Origin: Paludibacteraceae bacterium
Lineage (GTDB): Bacteria; Bacteroidota; Bacteroidia; Bacteroidales; Paludibacteraceae
Assembly (NCBI GenBank): GCA_904502115.1
Contig: CAJGDW010000046.1
Coordinates: forward strand, 1 to 10,892
Length of the DNA: 10,892 bases
Direction: 5' to 3'
Of this stretch, positions 8,197-10,892 are shown in pieces. Both the position numbers and the translations under genes were made by a program. Within the stretch, counting starts at the first letter, position 1, and every line of letters starts with the position of its first letter. The notes beneath the pieces are model-generated. The model saw only the letters and a list, made by a program, of their open reading frames with translations. It was not told the DNA's origin and ran no database searches.

Positions 8197-9606
8197 ATGG
8201 CTCGTAAAAAACCGCTTCCTATATTAGAAGATGTTCTTATTACCGATGTAGCGGCCGAGGGTAAAGCTTTGGCTCGTTACAACGATATGGTTGTATTTGT
8301 TCCTTTTGCTGTACCTGGAGATATTGTGGATATCCAGCTAAGCAAAAAGAAAAAAAGTTATGCAGAAGGCAAGGTAATTGCTTATAAAAAGTACTCTGAG
8401 GTACGCCAAGAACCTATCTGTTCGCAATTTGGTACCTGTGGAGGCTGTAAATGGCAACACCTACCCTACAGCGAACAACTTAAATACAAACAACAACAGG
8501 TAGAAGACAACTTAACCCGTATTGGAAAAATAGAACTACCTGCTATTCAACCTATTTTGGGTTCAAAAGAAACCGTAGGTTATCGTAATAAGTTAGAATT
8601 TACCTTTTCTAATAAGGCGTGGTTAACTTACGAGGCATTAAAAACGGTCGATCCAACTGTACCCCGTAATGCGGTTGGTTTTCATATTCCTGGCTATTTC
8701 GATAAGGTATTGCACATTGATAAATGCCATTTGCAAGACGATATTACCAATCAAATTAGAAACAGCGTACACACCTATTGCCAAGAAAACGGTATTTCGT
8801 ACTTTGATTTACGCGCACAGCAAGGTATGATGCGTACGTTAATTGTACGCAATGCTATGACTACCAATCAATTAATGGTTATTGTGGTATTTGCCGAAAA
8901 AGACGAAGCCATTTGGGAAGGTGTATTGAACCACATTGCTACCCACTTCCCACAAATTACCTCGTTGCTGTACATTTTAAACCAAAAATGCAACGATACC
9001 ATTGGCGATCAAGAAGTAATGGTGTACAAAGGCGACGACCACATTATAGAAACCATGGAAGACCTTAAATTTAAGGTCGGTCCTAAATCGTTCTATCAAA
9101 CCAATACGCATCAAGCTTACGAGTTATATAGCGTAACACGCAATTTTGCGGGATTAACGGGCAACGAATTGGTGTACGACTTGTACACGGGTACTGGCAC
9201 CATCGCCAATTTTGTGGCTAAAAAAGCGCGCCAAGTAATTGGTATTGAATATGTTCCAGAAGCCATAGAAGATGCTAAAGTAAATGCAGCATTGAATGGG
9301 TTAGACAACCTGCTTTTTTATGCTGGCGATATGAAAAACATCTTAACCAATGATTTCATTGCTGAGCATGGCAAACCCGATGTGATCATTACCGACCCAC
9401 CTCGTGCTGGTATGCACGAAGATGTGATCAAGGTAATTTTGAATGCAGCCCCCCAAAAAATAGTGTACGTTAGCTGTAACCCTGCCACCCAAGCACGCGA
9501 CCTTGCCCTACTCGATGTTCAATACAAGGTAGAAGCCGTTCAACCCGTGGATATGTTCCCACATACGCATCACGTAGAAAATGTGGTATTGTTAGTGAGG
9601 AGGTAG
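8197..9606 (+). CDS. rlmD: 23S rRNA (uracil-C5)-methyltransferase, TrmA/RlmD family
   Basis: SAM-dependent methyltransferase forming 5-methyluridine in RNA; the family assignment points to U1939 of 23S rRNA. The 469 residues show an N-terminal TRAM domain (about 8-66), the Fe-S cluster cysteines Cys75, Cys81, Cys84 (CSQFGTCGGC) and Cys177, a central RNA-binding region, QTN (301-303), the SAM-binding DLYTGTGTI (328-336), DPPRAG (400-405), the nucleophile Cys427 in YVSCNPATQARD and the general base Glu461 in HHVENVV. The substrate could instead be U747 (RlmC/RlmCD type); sequence motifs alone do not settle this. The last three sense codons and the stop (GTG AGG AGG TAG) fall inside a heptamer array that continues past the gene, so the C-terminal Val-Arg-Arg probably comes from the repeat. 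Confidence 0.9.
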   Translation: MARKKPLPILEDVLITDVAAEGKALARYNDMVVFVPFAVPGDIVDIQLSKKKKSYAEGKVIAYKKYSEVRQEPICSQFGTCGGCKWQHLPYSEQLKYKQQQVEDNLTRIGKIELPAIQPILGSKETVGYRNKLEFTFSNKAWLTYEALKTVDPTVPRNAVGFHIPGYFDKVLHIDKCHLQDDITNQIRNSVHTYCQENGISYFDLRAQQGMMRTLIVRNAMTTNQLMVIVVFAEKDEAIWEGVLNHIATHFPQITSLLYILNQKCNDTIGDQEVMVYKGDDHIIETMEDLKFKVGPKSFYQTNTHQAYELYSVTRNFAGLTGNELVYDLYTGTGTIANFVAKKARQVIGIEYVPEAIEDAKVNAALNGLDNLLFYAGDMKNILTNDFIAEHGKPDVIITDPPRAGMHEDVIKVILNAAPQKIVYVSCNPATQARDLALLDVQYKVEAVQPVDMFPHTHHVENVVLLVRR

Positions 9607-9629
9607 GAGTTAGGAGTTAGGAGTTAGGA
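9595..9629 (+). repeat. Direct heptamer array across the rlmD stop codon
   Basis: Five consecutive heptamers read GTGAGGA, GGTAGGA, GTTAGGA, GTTAGGA, GTTAGGA. They belong to the same family as the array at 8104-8187 but here only one orientation is present. The first twelve bases are coding (final codons and stop of rlmD). Confidence 0.85.
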
Positions 9630-9668
9630 ATCACGCATTCAAACCTGTTTAATTTCGCCTTATTCGCA

Positions 9669-9700
9669 CTGACTTTATTCGGGCTTCGCTCATAAGTCAG
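9669..9700. repeat. Stem-loop with CTGACTT/AAGTCAG arms
   Basis: CTGACTT (9669-9675) and AAGTCAG (9694-9700) are exact reverse complements, extendable by AT with one bulged base. An outer pair CGCCT (9656-9660) and AGGCG (9699-9703) partly continues the stem. The loop carries ATTCGGGCTTCGCTCAT, similar to the sequence at 6-25 of the window. No T-run follows on the plus strand. Confidence 0.6.
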
Positions 9701-9707
9701 GCGGCAC

Positions 9708-9728
9708 GGACGCACGAGCCGTGCGTCC
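9708..9728. repeat. Strong GC-rich hairpin upstream of ispE
   Basis: GGACGCACG (9708-9716) and CGTGCGTCC (9720-9728) form a perfect 9-base stem with a three-base loop AGC. There is no following T-run on either strand, so it is better described as a REP-like palindrome than as an intrinsic terminator. It lies 49 bases before the ispE ATG and would be in the leader of any transcript read through from rlmD. Confidence 0.75.
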
Positions 9729-9750
9729 CTACTGCTCTCGCTTACTCGCA

Positions 9751-9771
9751 ACTTTTGACTTTCGACCTTCG
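9751..9771 (+). repeat. Three degenerate ACTTTYG heptamers next to the ispE start
   Basis: ACTTTTG, ACTTTCG and ACCTTCG stand head to tail and are followed by ATTTATATG, whose ATG is the ispE start. They show the same 7-base period as the GTTAGGA arrays but a different unit. The array ends six bases before the start codon, so it occupies the translation initiation region. Confidence 0.6.
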
Positions 9772-9777
9772 ATTTAT

Positions 9778-10581
9778 ATGTTAGCAAATTGTAAAATAAA
9801 CTTGGGATTGCACATTGTAAGCAAACGTGCAGATGGTTATCACAACATTGAAACCATATTCTACCCCATTCCATTGGCCGATGAAGTAATCATTGAGCCT
9901 GCCGATACGTTGCAATTGCACGAAGAAGGTATCCTTGTGGGCGAGGATATGGAAAAAAACTTGGTTATTAAAGCGTATCGCCTATTAGAAAAAGATTTTC
10001 ATCTTCCCCCTGTTAGCATTACCCTTACCAAACACGTTCCCTTTGGAGCAGGTTTAGGTGGAGGTTCGTCGGATGCCTCGCATACTTTACTACAACTAAA
10101 CGATTTATTTCAACTAAACTTAAGTAAAGAACAGTTGGCTGTATATGCAGCAAAATTAGGAGCCGACTGTGCTTTCTTTGTTTACAACACACCCATGATG
10201 GCTACGGGCATCGGAACAGACTTTTCGCCCGTAGAATTATCGCTTAAAGGATATTATTTAGCATTGGTAAAACCCAATGTATTTGTCTCTACTGCAGATG
10301 CTTATCGTCGCGTCACCCCTTGCGAACCTACATTTTCTTTGCAAAATTTGACCACCACTCCTATAAGTGAGTGGAAAAACGTGCTGGTAAACCAGTTTGA
10401 GTTAAGTGTTTTTGCACAGTTCCCTTTAATTGCCGATGTAAAACAACGCTTGTACGATGCGGGCGCTATTTATGCCAGCATGTCAGGTTCGGGTTCGTCG
10501 GTTTTTGGTATCTTCAAAGAAAAACCTACCCTTCCCACCTACCCCGACTGCGAGGCGCAGTTTGTGATGGAGTTGCTGTAA
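9778..10581 (+). CDS. ispE: 4-diphosphocytidyl-2-C-methyl-D-erythritol kinase
   Basis: GHMP-family kinase of the MEP pathway that phosphorylates the 2-hydroxyl of CDP-methylerythritol with ATP on the way to IPP and DMAPP. The 267-residue protein has the expected motifs: N-terminal ANCKINLGL with catalytic Lys6, KRADGYHN (16-23), the glycine-rich ATP loop PFGAGLGGGSSDAS (88-101), catalytic Asp130 in GADCAFF, and the C-terminal GHMP motif MSGSGSSVFG (235-244). The frame is open back to a GTG at 9721, but that extension is coded by the GC-rich palindrome and the heptamers and has no family resemblance, so the ATG at 9778 is chosen. It is separated from rlmD by a 171-base repeat-filled gap and may have its own promoter, which I could not identify. 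Confidence 0.94.
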   Translation: MLANCKINLGLHIVSKRADGYHNIETIFYPIPLADEVIIEPADTLQLHEEGILVGEDMEKNLVIKAYRLLEKDFHLPPVSITLTKHVPFGAGLGGGSSDASHTLLQLNDLFQLNLSKEQLAVYAAKLGADCAFFVYNTPMMATGIGTDFSPVELSLKGYYLALVKPNVFVSTADAYRRVTPCEPTFSLQNLTTTPISEWKNVLVNQFELSVFAQFPLIADVKQRLYDAGAIYASMSGSGSSVFGIFKEKPTLPTYPDCEAQFVMELL

Positions 10582-10610
10582 AATTGGTGATGCGGTGAGG
10601 GTTTTTTTAT

Positions 10611-10658
10611 TGACGAATCGACTAATCGACGAATCGGTGAATCGGTGAGGCGGTGATT
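10611..10658 (+). repeat. Octamer array of CGRTGAAT type
   Basis: Six units in exact 8-base register: TGACGAAT, CGACTAAT, CGACGAAT, CGGTGAAT, CGGTGAGG, CGGTGATT. Related fragments (TTGGTGAT, GCGGTGAG) occur just upstream at 10584-10599 before the T-run, so the array may have been interrupted. The 8-base period differs from the 7-base arrays elsewhere in the window. Confidence 0.75.
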
Positions 10659-10659
10659 C

Positions 10660-10696
10660 TATATCGGTGGCTGAGCCTGTCGAAGCCCCCGATATA
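10660..10696. repeat. Hairpin with TGAGCCTGTCGAA loop, first copy
   Basis: The outer arms TATATCGG (10660-10667) and CCGATATA (10689-10696) are exact reverse complements. Inside, GGC and GCC flank the core TGAGCCTGTCGAA. The core is shared with the next hairpin, while the arms are unrelated to it. Confidence 0.8.
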
Positions 10697-10711
10697 GACC
10701 GAGTAATCAAT

Positions 10712-10750
10712 TCAATTCGGTCACTGAGCTTGTCGAAGTGCCCGAATTGA
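10712..10750. repeat. Hairpin with TGAGCTTGTCGAA loop, second copy
   Basis: The outer arms TCAATTCGG (10712-10720) and CCGAATTGA (10742-10750) match perfectly over nine bases. CAC and GTG flank the core TGAGCTTGTCGAA, which differs from the first copy by one base. The left arm also takes part in an alternative pairing, GACCGA (10697-10702) with TCGGTC (10717-10722). Confidence 0.8.
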
Positions 10751-10785
10751 GGTTTAGGCGATTCAATCTGACGACATTTGGTGGA

Positions 10786-10886
10786 GGTCGGAAAAAGATT
10801 TATATGTGCAAAAACGTTAAGCAAAATGTGTTGTTTGAGCGAAGCGAGTTCACATTTTGTAGTTTTTGTATGTGTAAATCCCGACC
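10786..10886. repeat. 101-base nested inverted repeat
   Basis: Four arm pairs nest in order: GGTCGG/CCGACC (10786-10791, 10881-10886), GATTTA/TAAATC (10797-10802, 10875-10880), CAAAAAC/GTTTTTG (10809-10815, 10862-10868) and CAAAATGTG/CACATTTTG (10822-10830, 10851-10859). Between the second and third pairs both sides carry TATGTG in the same orientation, which cannot pair and would form a symmetric internal loop. The apical loop contains GAGCGAAGCGAG. The layout resembles a folded repeat such as a MITE or an RNA element; there is no coding content. Confidence 0.75.
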
Positions 10887-10892
10887 GGAAAC

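Larger units (their letters stand above)
10582..10892. other. 311-base gene-free region made of repeats
   Basis: From the ispE stop to the window end no convincing gene is present. A minus-strand frame (10483-10824) crosses it but is built from repeat sequence and the complement of ispE. The region holds, in order, an octamer array, two loop-conserved hairpins and a long nested inverted repeat, each listed separately. The run of seven T at 10602-10608 is not preceded by a clear stem, so I do not call a terminator for ispE. Confidence 0.7.

Noticed and set aside
9721..9777. GTG-initiated extension of IspE by 19 residues
   Set aside because: It is translated from the GC-rich palindrome and the heptamers, and IspE proteins normally begin right before the A.AKIN-like segment coded from 9778.
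10584..10610. Intrinsic terminator for ispE at the T-run 10602-10608
   Set aside because: No complementary arms are found directly before the T-run; the preceding bases are repeated GGTGA units that do not pair with each other.
10483..10824. Minus-strand frame of 113 codons covering the ispE end and the repeat region
   Set aside because: Its sequence is the complement of ispE plus the hairpin and octamer repeats; no leader or domain supports it.
1..10892. A defence, toxin-antitoxin, secretion or other multi-gene accessory system
   Set aside because: All six coding genes are recognisable amylase or housekeeping enzymes with intact motifs, and no unexplained gene of useful length remains on either strand.

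Overview
The window reads as a chromosomal piece of an anaerobic-type Bacteroidota, most likely order Bacteroidales. Four points support this: predicted promoters of the TAnnTTTG type, A/T-rich leaders without Shine-Dalgarno sequences, a secreted amylase ending in a type IX secretion (Por) sorting tail, and a SHMT with the F.NP.G.KTPKGE.KMMS insertion familiar from Bacteroidota. I cannot name a genus. No tRNA, rRNA, CRISPR array, transposase or phage gene is visible.

Layout. Positions 1-111 are a non-coding tail downstream of the amylase with small inverted repeats. A GH13 alpha-amylase of 1008 residues occupies 112-3138 on the minus strand: signal peptide, catalytic barrel, two starch-binding modules, T9SS tail. 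Positions 3139-3407 are a divergent promoter region with a duplicated operator-like element on the amylase side. On the plus strand follow ftsK (3408-5849), glyA (5863-7143) and prs (7159-8097), separated by only 13 and 15 bases and so probably one transcript. After a repeat-filled gap come rlmD (8197-9606), a second repeat-filled gap, and ispE (9778-10581). The last 311 bases (10582-10892) hold no credible gene but contain an octamer array, two hairpins with a shared loop sequence and unrelated stems, and a 101-base nested inverted repeat.

Function. The plus-strand genes are housekeeping: chromosome segregation at the septum (FtsK), one-carbon units and glycine (GlyA), PRPP for nucleotides (Prs), 23S rRNA uracil methylation (RlmD) and the MEP isoprenoid pathway (IspE). 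GlyA and Prs both feed purine synthesis. The amylase is the only obviously niche-related gene and suggests growth on external starch or glycogen.

I found no convincing new multi-gene system. The interesting material is non-coding: the paired operator-like repeats before the amylase, and the dense, structurally diverse short repeats that fill every sizeable gap after prs, one of which has overrun the 3' end of rlmD.
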